A stretch of 64,000 nt of DNA. Source: Phosphoribacter sp037046615. Its GTDB lineage: Bacteria > Actinomycetota > Actinomycetes > Actinomycetales > Dermatophilaceae. Of the stretch, positions 15,148 to 23,866 are shown in pieces. Position 1 is the stretch's first letter. Each line of letters opens with the position of its first letter. The stretch lies in NCBI GenBank assembly GCA_037046615.1, contig JBAOHD010000008.1, positions 372,001 through 436,000 on the forward strand, written 5' to 3'. A model generated the notes under the pieces. The model was not told where the DNA came from. It did no database searches and was given only the letters and a program-made list of their open reading frames with translations. A program made the translations under genes and the position numbers.

Positions 15148-15917
15148 GAGGCCGAGTCGACTCCGGTGTTAGCGCCGATGCCTCGGGTCGGAGGTGTCAC
15201 CGGGCACGCGACGCCAGAATCGGCCGGCAGGGTGAACGAGATCGGTGCCGTTGTGAGATCCGACCAGGCCACGGCAGCGGGGTCGACAAGCGTGGCGGTG
15301 CGCGTGGTGCCGGTCTCGGACCACTTCACGCTGGCCGTGTTCGCCGGCAGGGGTGTTGCCCAGGCGACATTCGAGGCCGTGCCAGCTGGATTACAGGGGT
15401 CCGTCGTCGCAGGAGTGGTCGGGCGAGGCGTGGTCACCCGGGTGTTGACCAGCGAGATCGTCGTGGTCAAGGTCTCGGCGTCATTCGTCACGGTCCAATC
15501 ACCCAGGCCTGGCGTGACTTGAAGGGTGCCGCCCGCAGACTCGATCTCAAGGTATTGCCCGTCCTCGTGCTGTGGGACGGCGGTGAGAGCGTTCTCGACG
15601 CTGTATCCTCCGGGACCCCGGCATACGAGCGCGGGTGCCGTCCGGGCGGCATACCCCGTCGGTGCGGTCTTCTCCTGCAGCACGATGCATTCGGAGATGG
15701 GGATCGTCCACCCGCCTTCCCGGTCGATCTCTTCCCCGTATGCCGCGCCGGTGGTCCCCTCGTTGGTCAGACCCTCGGTGAAGAATCCGTACTCATTGAG
15801 GGAGATGCACGTAAACGAGGGTTCGTTGTCGTACTTGGTGCACATCCACCCATCGAAGGTGGCGCCCGGCAGCAGGGCACCGGTGCTGTCGACTTTGGTG
15901 ATGGTCAGTGCGCCCAG
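15144..15917 (-). pseudogene. SpaA/Cna-B-type surface protein, 5'-truncated
   Basis: The open frame has no start codon before an upstream stop at 15918-15920; it begins LTITKVDSTGALLPGATFDG, the canonical first strands of a SpaA/Cna-B (prealbumin-like) domain. Pro/Thr-rich linkers (TTPRPTTPATTDP) follow, then a second beta-rich part. The end reads GANTGVDSAS, resembling the xAxTG sorting signal of class E sortase substrates but lacking the hydrophobic helix and basic tail. Signal peptide and anchor are both missing. The first internal ATG is at 15845. It precedes the sortase-like gene with a 4-bp overlap, suggesting a former substrate-sortase pair. Confidence 0.55.
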
Positions 15918-15984
15918 TCAGTCATGGCACCCCCCGGCGCCCGCACAGGCACACCGTACCCCGCGCGGCGACGAAGAGAGGCAA

Positions 15985-15990
15985 TATCCT
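15985..15990 (+). promoter_or_regulatory. -10 box upstream of yjjI
   Basis: TATCCT, 7 bp before the ATG at 15998. The spacing fits a leaderless start; only a weak GGGAAA lies between. Confidence 0.4.
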
Positions 15991-15997
15991 GGGAAAT

Positions 15998-17567
15998 ATG
16001 CAGATGCCCCAACTCGTCGCCGATGCCGAAGCAATCGTGACAAGTGGCGCGATCGGCTACGACCAGAAGGTGCGCCGACTCGCAGGCCTGGCCGCCGACC
16101 GCGCTCCCTTACCCGCCGCTGTCCCCCGCGTGCTCGAGAGGCGTTGGACAAGCGGGTCATCTGCGACATGTTCGAGGGCAACCGCCCTTACGCGCCGCGC
16201 TACGTCCTGCCCGACTACGCCAAGGCTCTGCCAGCAGGGCGTGCGCCACCTTGAGCTCGACCCACCGCAGCGACCTCGACGACGCGCTGTCGTTCCTCAC
16301 GATCCTCTACGGCCACGTGCCCGTCGGTGACGACCTACCCGGTCTACCTCGGCGATCTCGACGCGCTCCTGGAGCCGTTCGTCCCTGCCGACCTCACCGA
16401 CGACGAGCTCGACCGCAAGCTCCGCCGCTTCTGGATCCAGCTCGACCGGCTGCTGCCTGACGCCTTCGTCCACACCAACCTCGGGCCGGCCGACGGGCGC
16501 GTCGTGCGATCGATCTTCCGCGTGGAGCGCTCGCTGCGCCAGGTCGTCCCCAACATCACCCTCAAGGTTGACCCGGCGGTCACCCCAGACAGCCTCATCG
16601 AGGACGGCGTCGCGACCGTCTTCGTCACCGGCAAACCGCACTTCGTCAACCACCCGATGATGGTCGGCGACCACGGTCAGGGGTATGCCGCGGTGAGCTG
16701 CTACAACTCCCTCAAGATCGGGGGCGGCTCGCACACCCTCGTGCGGCTCAACCTCAAAGAAGCTGCGGTGCGCCAGGTCGGCGGCGTGTCAGAGTTCCTC
16801 GCCGACGGGCTCCCCCGATGGGTCGATCTCACCGCCGAGCTCATCGGGCGCCCGCATCCGATCTCTGGTCGAGGATCAGCACTTCTTCGACCATCACTTC
16901 GCTCGCCACCGAGGGCCTGATCGACCTCGACCGGTTCTCGGCGATGTTCGGCATCTTCGGGCTCGCCGAGTGCGTCGCCGAACTCCTCGCGCACGACGGC
17001 GTCCACGACGCGCGCTACGGCCATGACGACGGTCGCCAACGACGCGGCATACCGGATCGTCGAGCGGGTCGCCGGACTCGTCGCGGCGCGACCACTGCCC
17101 TACTGCGAGGGAGGCGGCGGGGCGGCCTACCTGCACTCCCAGGGCGGCATCGACCTCGACGTCGGGCGTCACCGCCGGCACCCGCATCCCGGTCGGCGAC
17201 GAGCCGTCGATGCGCGAGCACATCACCGTGTGCGCTCCGCATCACCGACACTTCGCCGTCGGGCATCAGCGACATCTTCCACGTCGACGAGACCGCCGTC
17301 GGCAACCCGCAGGCAATGGTCGACATCATCCGGGGCGCGTTTGCGGTCGGGATGCGCGACTTCACCTTCAACCTCGACGACAACGAGTTCATCCGGATCA
17401 CCGGCTACCTCGTGCGCAAGAGCGACCTCGTCGACATCGACGACCGCACGGCGCTCGGCACGGCAGCGACTACCTCGCCGCCGGCGCCGAGCGCAACTTC
17501 CATCTCACCGAGCGTGCCGTCAAGCGGATCGGTCGCGAGCTCGATCCGCCCCGGCCACCCACTCTGA
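15998..17567 (+). pseudogene. yjjI: YjjI-family glycyl radical enzyme, multiple frameshifts
   Basis: Joined across frames, the region reads as one ~510-aa YjjI-type glycyl radical enzyme. Segments include ICDMFEGNRPYAPRYVLPDY, TYPVYLGDLDALLEPFVP, SCYNSLKIGGGSHTLVRLNL, FSAMFGIFGLAECVAELL and YCEGGGGAAYLHSQGG. Near the end the radical motif FIRITGYLVRK carries the Gly that would bear the radical. YjjI is an oxygen-sensitive enzyme of unknown reaction. I count about nine frame changes, most repaired by removing one G or C, such as the base after GTGCCC at 16323. Nothing else is missing, so the gene may be intact in the cell and corrupted in the assembly. Its activase gene follows directly. Confidence 0.75.
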
Positions 17568-18436
17568 CGCCAAGACCTCGGGCCTCGTCGCTGACACGAT
17601 CGAGTTCTCCGCCGTCGACGGGCCGGGCAACCGGTTCGTCGTGTTCCTGCAGGGCTGCACCTTCGACTGCCTCGCCTGTCACAACCCCTACACGATCAAC
17701 CCGTGCGTCGACTGCGGCGAATGCGTGCCCGGGTGCCCTTCCGGCGCGCTGGGTTTCGACGCCGCGGGGAAGGTCACGTGGGACGCGCACCGCTGCGCGG
17801 GCGGCGAGCAGTGCATCACAGGTATGCCGGTACGCCTCCTCCCCCAAGGCCCGTCACCTCGCCGTGAGCGACCTGCTCGCGCAGCATCCGCCGGTCGCGG
17901 CTCCGTTCTTGTCGGGCGTCACCGTCTCGGGGGGTGAGGCGACGATGCAGGCACCATTTGTGCGGGCCGCTGTTCGCCGCCCTCGAAGAGCCGACCCCGA
18001 CCTGGCTCGCCTCACCTGCTTCGTCGACACCAACGGCGACACGCCGACCGCGACCTGGGATCTGCTGCGGGACGGTCATGGACGCGGCCATGGTCGACCT
18101 CAAGTGCCTCGACCCGGCGAATCCACGCGCCACCTGACCGGCTTCGACAACGCGCGCACACACTTGCCTCGATCGAGACGCTGCACCGCCGTGGCCAACT
18201 CCACGAAGTGCGGCTGCTGCATCATCCCCGGAGTCAACGACGCCGACGACTTGGTGACCGACACCGCGCGGTGGCTTGCCGATCTCGACCCGCGGATGAG
18301 GGTGCGGATCATCGGGTTCCGGCGACACGGCATACGCCCCACCGCAGTGCCCCTGCGTGAGCCGAGCGGAGCCGAGCGCGCGCACTACGGTGACCTTGTG
18401 CGCGGGGTCGCCGACCTCCAGGTCACCGTGGTGTGA
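17566..18436 (+). pseudogene. yjjW: YjjW-family glycyl radical enzyme activase (radical SAM), multiple frameshifts
   Basis: Radical-SAM activating enzyme expected to install the glycyl radical in YjjI. The CxxxCxxC loop is LQGCTFDCLACHNPY. An inserted ferredoxin-like domain follows (NPCVDCGECVPGCPSGAL, then CITVCRYASSPKA across a shift), then VTVSGGEATMQAPFV, LTCFVDTNGD, VDLKCLDP and HLTGFDNART, and the end RVRIIGFRRHG...PLREPSGAER. This is the YjjW domain order. At least six frame changes occur, repaired mostly by removing one or two bases. No ATG/GTG is visible at the expected start near 17566, so the 5' junction with yjjI is uncertain. Confidence 0.72.
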
Positions 18437-18489
18437 CGGCGCGGCAGCGGCCACCACGACGCGGGCCTGGTGTGCCACTCTTGGCGCCC

Positions 18490-19892
18490 ATGAGCACTGC
18501 AGCGGGACCGATGACGCCCGCATCACCCCCGGCCTTCGTCGAGACCCGCGAACACCGCTCCTGGTACTGGTACGACTGGGCCAACTCGGCCTACGTCACG
18601 ACCACCGCCACGGTGCTCTTCGCTCCCTACCTCACCTCGGTCGCGACGGCGGCAGCGTGTCCTGACCTCGCCGACGGCGCCAGGTGCGCCGCGACCTTGT
18701 CGGTGCTCGGGATCCCTGTCGTCCCCCGGCTCACTTGTGGCCTACACCGCCACGGTGTCGACGATCATCTCGGCCATCTTCCTCATCTTCGTCGGCGGCG
18801 GTTGCCGACCGGTCGAGCCACCCGACGAAGCTCTTCGGTGCCTTCGCCTGGATCGGAGCCATCGCGGCGAGCCTGATGTTCCTCGTGACTGGCACCAACT
18901 GGCAGCTCGGCGTCGTGCTTTTCATGATCGCCAACCTGTGTCTCGGGTCGTCACTGGTCATCTACGACTCCCTCCTCGTGCGCATCGCCGGGCCCAACGA
19001 TCGCGACCGGGTGTCATCCAAGGGGTGGGCGTTCGGCTACCTCGGCGGGGGCCTGCTCCTTGCGCTGAACTTCGCTCTCGACATGTTCGGGCCCAACCTC
19101 GGGCTCGACCGTGGCACGACGACGCGGATCAGCCTGCTGTCGGCCGGCCTGTGGTGGGGGCTCTTTGCGCTCATTCCGATCCTCGGCCTGCGACACGTGC
19201 AAGGCAGCGTCGCGGTGGTCGACTCGGTCGGCCGGCGTCGTCAAAGGCAGCCTGGCGCAACTGGGCACACCTTCGGTGAGCTCATGACCAACTACCCGCA
19301 GACCAAGCTCTTCCTCCTGGCCTACTTGTTCTTCAACGACGGCATCCAGACCGTCATCGCGAACTCGAGCCTCTACGGCATCGAAGAGCTCAAGTTCCCG
19401 CAAGCCACGGTGCTCGGCATCTTCCTGTTCGTCCAGTTCACCGCCTTCTTCGGCGCGCTGCTGTTCGGTCGAGTCGCCGGCCGGATCGGCGCCTGGCGCA
19501 CCGTCCTTTACAGCATCGGGATCTGGACGGCCATCGTCGTGGTGGCGTTCTTCGTCCCGGCCCGGTCGATCGTCGCTATTCGCGGCCCTGGCCTTCTTCA
19601 TCGGCCTCGTCCTCGGAGGCTCGCAGGCCCTCTCCCGCTCGCTCTACAGTCAGCTCATCCCGCACGGCAAGGAGGCGGAATACTTCAGCCTCTATCAGGC
19701 GATGGAGCGCGGGACGAGTTGGTTCGGCACAGCTCATCTTCGGACTCGTCTACCAGGCGACCCTGTCTTACCGGGCTCGGCCATCCTCGCGCTCATCGTC
19801 TTCTTCGTGCGTCGGCGGCATCCTGCTGTCCCGCGTCAAGATGCGCCAAGGGCATTATCGACGCGGGCAACGAGGTGCCGCGCGTCATCTGA
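18490..19892 (+). pseudogene. UMF1-family MFS transporter, multiple frameshifts
   Basis: A twelve-helix transporter of the UMF1/Atg22-like branch of the major facilitator superfamily. It opens ETREHRSWYWYDWANSAYVT, the family's N-terminal signature, and continues GAVADRSSHPTKLFGAFAWI, WAFGYLGGGLLLALNFALD, FLLAYLFFNDGIQTVIANSS and SRSLYSQLIPHGKEAEYFSL. About eight frame changes interrupt it, each consistent with one extra G or C, for example in the five-C run near 18725 and in AAGGGC near 19850. The substrate is unknown. It follows yjjW in the same direction. No catalytic or membrane segment is lost, so assembly error is a serious possibility. Confidence 0.75.
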
Positions 19893-19946
19893 CCTGTGAG
19901 GTGTTCTGACCTGTGAGGTGAGCAAGTGACCGACCAGTAGGTCACT
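19888..19946. repeat. Tandem 16-bp repeat and inverted repeat
   Basis: TCTGACCTGTGAGGTG occurs twice, at 19888-19903 and 19905-19920, the first copy containing the UMF1 stop codon. It is followed by an inverted repeat AGTGACC-N8-GGTCACT (19925-19931, 19940-19946). The latter could be a short terminator stem or an operator. The rest of 19893-20091 is the rbpA promoter region. Confidence 0.5.
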
Positions 19947-20001
19947 ATCATGAGGGACCCAAGGATAGGCAAGCCTAAGCCGAGAACTTTTTCGAGGCGT
20001 G

Positions 20002-20027
20002 GGAACAAGCGACTCCTGCGACCCGTT
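20002..20027 (+). promoter_or_regulatory. Sigma-R (SigH-type) promoter of rbpA
   Basis: GGAAC (20002-20006), 18 bp, then GTT (20025-20027) matches the GGAAY-N18-GTT consensus of the thiol-oxidative-stress sigma factor SigR/SigH. rbpA is a known SigR target in Streptomyces. The predicted start lies ~55 bp before the rbpA ATG. Confidence 0.6.
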
Positions 20028-20091
20028 CCATCTCATGTATCCGTGAGCGTGGCTGATACCCCGGCCACCTCCACGACATGAGGAGGACCGC

Positions 20092-20448
20092 ATGGCCGAC
20101 CGCTCGCTCCGTGGCACCCGCCTGGGTGCGTTCAGCATGGAGTCCGACGCCGGGGTCGTCCCCAGCGAGCGCCAGATCACCGTCTACGTGTGCCCTGCGG
20201 GTCACCGCATTGAACTGCCCTTCAGTGTCGAAGCCGACATCCCGCCGACCTGGGAGTGCCGCTGCGGCACGACGGCCCAGCTCCTGGGTGGGCCAGCCCC
20301 CGAACCCAAACCCGTTCGTCAGGGTCGCACCCACTGGGACATGCTCCTCGAACGCCGCTCGATCCCGGAGCTCGAAGAGTTGCTCGAAGAGCGCCTGGCC
20401 CTGCTCCGCGCCTCTCGCGGTGAAAAGCCCTCCCGACGCAGCGCCTGA
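20092..20448 (+). CDS. rbpA: RNA polymerase-binding protein RbpA
   Basis: A 118-aa actinobacterial transcription factor that binds the beta subunit and sigma factor and stabilises open complexes. The N-terminus MADRSLRGTRLGAFSMESD is the RbpA tail. A zinc-binding core follows (VCPAGHRIELPF, then WECRCGT), then the basic linker KPVRQGRTHWDMLLERRS and the C-terminal sigma-interaction helices RSIPELEELLEERL. AGGAGG lies 6 bp upstream of the ATG. A SigR-type promoter and a strong downstream stem-loop make it a monocistronic unit. Confidence 0.96.
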   Translation: MADRSLRGTRLGAFSMESDAGVVPSERQITVYVCPAGHRIELPFSVEADIPPTWECRCGTTAQLLGGPAPEPKPVRQGRTHWDMLLERRSIPELEELLEERLALLRASRGEKPSRRSA

Positions 20449-20494
20449 CACCAGCCTGACGCGAGCCTGACAGGGCAGGCGACGAGGCCGCCAC

Positions 20495-20534
20495 ACGACT
20501 GAGGGTCCGCTCCCCGGAGCGGACCCTCAGTCGT
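20495..20534. terminator. Bidirectional stem-loop terminator between rbpA and fxsA
   Basis: A perfect 19-bp inverted repeat (20495-20513 against 20516-20534, two bases between) with a GC-rich stem centred on CTCCCCGGAG. It lies 47 bp after rbpA and 36 bp after the convergent fxsA stop, so it can serve both genes. There is no T-run, as is common in actinobacteria. Confidence 0.85.
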
Positions 20535-20569
20535 CTGTCTGCACGAGCATGTGTCTGCATGGGCAGCCC

Positions 20570-21055
20570 TCAATCCCGGTCGACGATCTCGCCGGTGATG
20601 ATGTCCTCCGCCGGCGAAGAGGTGGGTTGGGCTTGACCGTGTCGGGGCGGAGCGCCTGGACCACGAGGCACCACGGTCATCGCGCCGAGCAGTTTGCGCT
20701 GGACGACCGTCGCCAGCAACGGCCGGACCAGGGCACGAGTGCCCGGCAGGATGCATACGAAGCCGGCCAGGTCCGTCACGAAGCCTGGGGTGAGCAACAA
20801 GGTGCCCCCGACGAGGACGAGGGCCGCGTCGGTGAGTTCACGGGACGGCATCCGTCCCGTCGTGAGGGCGCCGGACAAGGCAGTCCACGCGCGGGCGCCC
20901 TCGCGCTTGACGAGCCAGGCGCCCAAGGCCGACTCCACCAGCAAGAGGGCCAGCGTCGGCCAGCCCCCGATCGCTCGGCCGACGGCGATGATCGCGGCGA
21001 TCTCCAGCGTCGGCAGGACGAGTAGGGCCAGCAGAAGCCACCAGCTCCACCTCAT
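20570..21055 (-). CDS. FxsA-family membrane protein
   Basis: A 161-aa cytoplasmic-membrane protein of the FxsA family (named for suppression of phage exclusion in E. coli; precise function unknown). The N-terminal part has closely packed helices: WWLLLALLVLPTLEIAAII, GWPTLALLLVESALGAWLVK and LVLVGGTLLLTPGFVTDLAG. The TPGFxTDxxG motif is the family signature. The C-terminal ~40 residues are hydrophilic. The ATG at 21055 starts exactly at the first helix. It ends the minus-strand run lnt-ppm-fxsA. Confidence 0.88.
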   Translation of the reverse strand: MRWSWWLLLALLVLPTLEIAAIIAVGRAIGGWPTLALLLVESALGAWLVKREGARAWTALSGALTTGRMPSRELTDAALVLVGGTLLLTPGFVTDLAGFVCILPGTRALVRPLLATVVQRKLLGAMTVVPRGPGAPPRHGQAQPTSSPAEDIITGEIVDRD

Positions 21056-21075
21056 CCGCCACCGGCGGGCCGTCC

Positions 21076-21876
21076 TCACGCGTTGTGCCACGTGCCCTCC
21101 CGCCGGCGCGCGATCGCTGAGCGCACACGCGAGGTGACCTGGGCGCGACGGTGTGCCAGGCCCTGCTTGCCGACGTTGACGAAGGCTTCCTTGACGATGT
21201 CCTGGCTCATCTTCGATTCGCCGATCAGGCGCTCGATGAACTCGATCGGGACCTCCACCGCCGTGAGGCCGGCGGCCACGAGGGCACGCGTCATGTCCAC
21301 CTGGAAGCCGTAACCCGCCGAACTCACCGAGTCGAGGTCCATCGCCTGCAGGGCCGAGGTGCGGTAGACCCGGTAGCCGCCGGTCGCGTCGTTGACGGGC
21401 AGCCCGAGCATCGCCTTGACATAGACGTTGCCGCCGACGCTGATGACCTTGCGGTGCAGCGGCCAGTTGACGACCGACCCACCTTTGATCCACCGGCTGC
21501 CGATGACGAGGTCGGCCTCCTCGGCAGCAGCCAGGAGGGAGGGCAGTTGCTCGGGCTGGTGGCTGCCGTCGGCATCCATCTCGACCGCTGCGTCATAGCC
21601 CCGGTCGATGGCCCAGGCAAAACCCGCCTTGTATGCCGCTCCGAGGCCCTGCTTGCCGCTGCGGTGCATGACGTGGACCTGCGGGTCTGCCGCCGCGAGC
21701 TGGTCGGCAACCTCACCCGTGCCATCGGGCGAGTTGTCGTCCAGGACGAGGATGTCAACCGCAGGGCAAGTCGCGCGGACCCGCTTGACGATGATCGGCA
21801 GGTTCTGCCGCTCGTTGTAGGTCGGAATGAGCACGACAACGCGCTCGAGGGGGCCGCGAGTGGGTTCGACGGTCAT
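21076..21876 (-). CDS. Polyprenol-phosphate mannose synthase (GT2, Ppm1-type)
   Basis: A 266-aa family-2 glycosyltransferase that makes polyprenyl-phosphate mannose from GDP-mannose, the donor for lipomannan-type glycans and protein mannosylation. Motifs: VLIPTYNERQNLP, LVLDDNSPDGTG, HRSGKQGLGAAYKAGF, the DxD-type EMDADGSHQP, and ATGGYRVYRTSAL. There are no C-terminal helices, matching the soluble Ppm1 type. Its ATG overlaps the lnt stop (21873-21876). In mycobacteria these two activities are fused in one protein; here they are separate but coupled. Confidence 0.92.
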   Translation of the reverse strand: MTVEPTRGPLERVVVLIPTYNERQNLPIIVKRVRATCPAVDILVLDDNSPDGTGEVADQLAAADPQVHVMHRSGKQGLGAAYKAGFAWAIDRGYDAAVEMDADGSHQPEQLPSLLAAAEEADLVIGSRWIKGGSVVNWPLHRKVISVGGNVYVKAMLGLPVNDATGGYRVYRTSALQAMDLDSVSSAGYGFQVDMTRALVAAGLTAVEVPIEFIERLIGESKMSQDIVKEAFVNVGKQGLAHRRAQVTSRVRSAIARRREGTWHNA

Positions 21877-23453
21877 GAGTGGGAAGTGTCCTTTCGGCGG
21901 CGAGCCAACGGCCCGACGAGAGCGGCGAGGGTGGCACCGAGCAGCCCTGCGCAGGCCAAGTATTCCGGCCACGGGCCCAGGCGTGTTGCCAGGGTGAGCT
22001 CGTGCCGCACCGGCAGGTCGGCGTCCAAACCCGCCGCAGTGAACAACGCCGACGACCGGACGAGCGTTCCGTCAGGGGCAATGAGCCCGCTCACACCGAC
22101 GGTCGAGACATGGACGATCGATCGGCCGTGCTCGATGGCGCGGATGCGGGAGATGGCCAGTTGCTGCTGGGACTCGGCGCTCATCCCGAAGGTGGCGTTG
22201 TTGGTCTGGACGAGCAGCAGGGTGGCGCCCAGGTCGACGTTGGCCTTGACGAGATCGTCGTAGGCCACCTCGAAACAGATGCTCGGCCCGGAGGCGATCT
22301 CGCCGGCTCGTGTCGTCGGGGTGCGGAATATGACCGGACCTGGGCCGGCGGCCATGCCCGAGCGCAGGAGGTCCACTGACGGAGACAGCAGCCGGTAGAA
22401 CTCCCGATGAGGGATGTATTCGGCGAAAGGCACGGGATGCTGTTTGACGTAGGTGTCCGTCAGGCCTGCTCCGGGGCGATAGACCAAGGAAACATTGGAA
22501 TAGAGCGGTTGAGGCTCGGCGAGGAGGGCGCCGACGACGACGGGGACGCCGGCCGCCTCGACCGCAGACTCGATGGCGGCCGCGGCATCCGGATTGCGGA
22601 TCGGGTCGATGTCCGAGGCGTTCTCGGGCCACACGACGAGGTCGACCGGCGGGCTGTCGGTCGGTCGCGCGGCCAGCGCTCGAGTCGTCCCGACGACGTG
22701 GTTGTCGAGGACCATCCGGCGCTCGGCGTTGAAGTCCAGGCCCATTCGGGGCACGTTGCCCTGGACGGCGAGCACGCGCACGGGCGCACCCGTGGTGGGC
22801 AGCGGCACGGCATACCCGGCCAGGGTCACGACCGCAGCCAGCCCGAGCCCCGTGATGGCGGCTCTCCGCCCCTGCCTCGCGCAGAGAGCCCTCCGCGTCG
22901 GGTATGCCGTGCGCACGGCATACGCGATCAGTGCGCCGGCGAGAGCGACGCCGAAGGTGACTGCGGGGGCACCTCCGATCGCGGCCAGCCGGCCGAGCGG
23001 AGAGTCGGCCTGCGTGAAGGCGAGTCGTCCCCACGGGAACCCTCCGTAGGGCGTGCGGGACCTCAGGGCCTCCTGCCCCACCCACGCCAGAGCCACGACC
23101 AGGGGACGAATCCGGTGTGGTTGGAGGTGGGCCATGAGGGCTCCGGAGCCAGCGATATAGCTCGCTTCGAGCGTCGCGAGCCCGACCCATGGGACGACTC
23201 CGAGGAAGTCGGTGCCCGCCCAACTGAGCGTCGGCAGCCAGTAGGTGAGGCCGGCCGCCAACCCGATCAGCGCACCGAGGCGTCGCGAGACGCCGTGTGT
23301 CATGAGGGCCATCAGGCCAACCCCAACGACGGCGAGCGGCCACAGGCCCACTGTCGGAAACGACAGGGTCACGAGGAAGCCAGCGAGGAGCCCGCCAACG
23401 ATCCGACCCAGGACGCGATGCACTCCCCCACCGTAGTCGTGAGGGTCAACCAT
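21873..23453 (-). CDS. lnt: Apolipoprotein N-acyltransferase
   Basis: A 526-aa membrane enzyme that N-acylates the lipoprotein N-terminal cysteine. About six N-terminal membrane helices (VGGLLAGFLVTLSFPTVGLW onward) precede a nitrilase-type domain. Its triad is visible: Glu in VVWPENASDI, Lys in YVKQHPVPFAEYIP and Cys in GPSICFEVAYDDL. A final helix is present (YLACAGLLGATLAALVGPLA). ATG 23453 was chosen; GTG 23423 is an alternative directly before the first helix. It heads the lnt-ppm-fxsA operon. The window also encodes predicted lipoproteins (sortase-like and FKBP). Confidence 0.92.
   Translation of the reverse strand: MVDPHDYGGGVHRVLGRIVGGLLAGFLVTLSFPTVGLWPLAVVGVGLMALMTHGVSRRLGALIGLAAGLTYWLPTLSWAGTDFLGVVPWVGLATLEASYIAGSGALMAHLQPHRIRPLVVALAWVGQEALRSRTPYGGFPWGRLAFTQADSPLGRLAAIGGAPAVTFGVALAGALIAYAVRTAYPTRRALCARQGRRAAITGLGLAAVVTLAGYAVPLPTTGAPVRVLAVQGNVPRMGLDFNAERRMVLDNHVVGTTRALAARPTDSPPVDLVVWPENASDIDPIRNPDAAAAIESAVEAAGVPVVVGALLAEPQPLYSNVSLVYRPGAGLTDTYVKQHPVPFAEYIPHREFYRLLSPSVDLLRSGMAAGPGPVIFRTPTTRAGEIASGPSICFEVAYDDLVKANVDLGATLLLVQTNNATFGMSAESQQQLAISRIRAIEHGRSIVHVSTVGVSGLIAPDGTLVRSSALFTAAGLDADLPVRHELTLATRLGPWPEYLACAGLLGATLAALVGPLARRRKDTSHS
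22902..22923. repeat. Perfect 22-bp palindrome inside lnt
   Basis: GTATGCCGTGC followed by its exact reverse complement GCACGGCATAC. The arms are two head-to-head copies of the recurrent GTATGCC/GGCATAC heptamer, in the Ala-Tyr-Ala part of lnt. It could form a cruciform or bind a dimer. Confidence 0.7.
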
Positions 23454-23866
23454 GCCCGTGACGCCCTTCGGTCCAACCGAGGGCATGCGCAGGATGCGGA
23501 CGCCCCAGTTGTTGTCTACTGGGCGCCACGAGCGCGGCTGCCGTCCGCCACAACGTCGCGAGGTGCGACCCCGACCGCGTGCGCTCGCCCTGGCAGGCAA
23601 GGAGCTGACAGCCCCCACCGTGACGACCACGTCAGTGCGTTTCCGACCCCACCGGAACGAAGCCACCCGGCGGACTTTCACGGGCGAATCTACCGTCCCG
23701 CTACCTGCTGTCAACCTGGCGCTGACCTGCGCGAACGGGCATCGGCGCAGGTCAGACGGGGGTGGTCGCTTTCGTTGTGAACGTCCACGGTCGGCCGGTG
23801 AACGGCGTGTCCGGAAAGACACGCCGTGGGGTTGGACAAAGGGTGTCCCCCGGGCAATGACGTGTC
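23454..23866. other. Intergenic region between lnt and kal
   Basis: A stretch of 413 bp without a convincing gene; the frames crossing it are Arg-rich noise. It contains two hairpins near the kal end (annotated separately) and an imperfect GCCCTTCGGT/ACCGAGGGC stem just upstream of lnt (23463-23484). Confidence 0.5.
23723..23827 (-). terminator. Two stem-loops downstream of the kamDE-kal operon
   Basis: Two perfect 10-bp stems: ACGGCGTGTC-CGGAAA-GACACGCCGT at 23802-23827, 40 bp after the kal stop, and TGACCTGCGC-N12-GCGCAGGTCA at 23723-23754. The first is the likely transcription terminator of the minus-strand operon. Confidence 0.6.

Noticed and set aside
15998..19892. Programmed frameshifting to explain the multiple frame changes
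   Set aside because: Too many sites in unrelated genes, no slippery heptamers with pseudoknots, and almost all in one direction; sequencing insertions explain them better.
23463..23484. Riboswitch or attenuator before lnt
   Set aside because: The stem GCCCTTCGGT/ACCGAGGGC is imperfect and isolated; no conserved aptamer pattern is visible.
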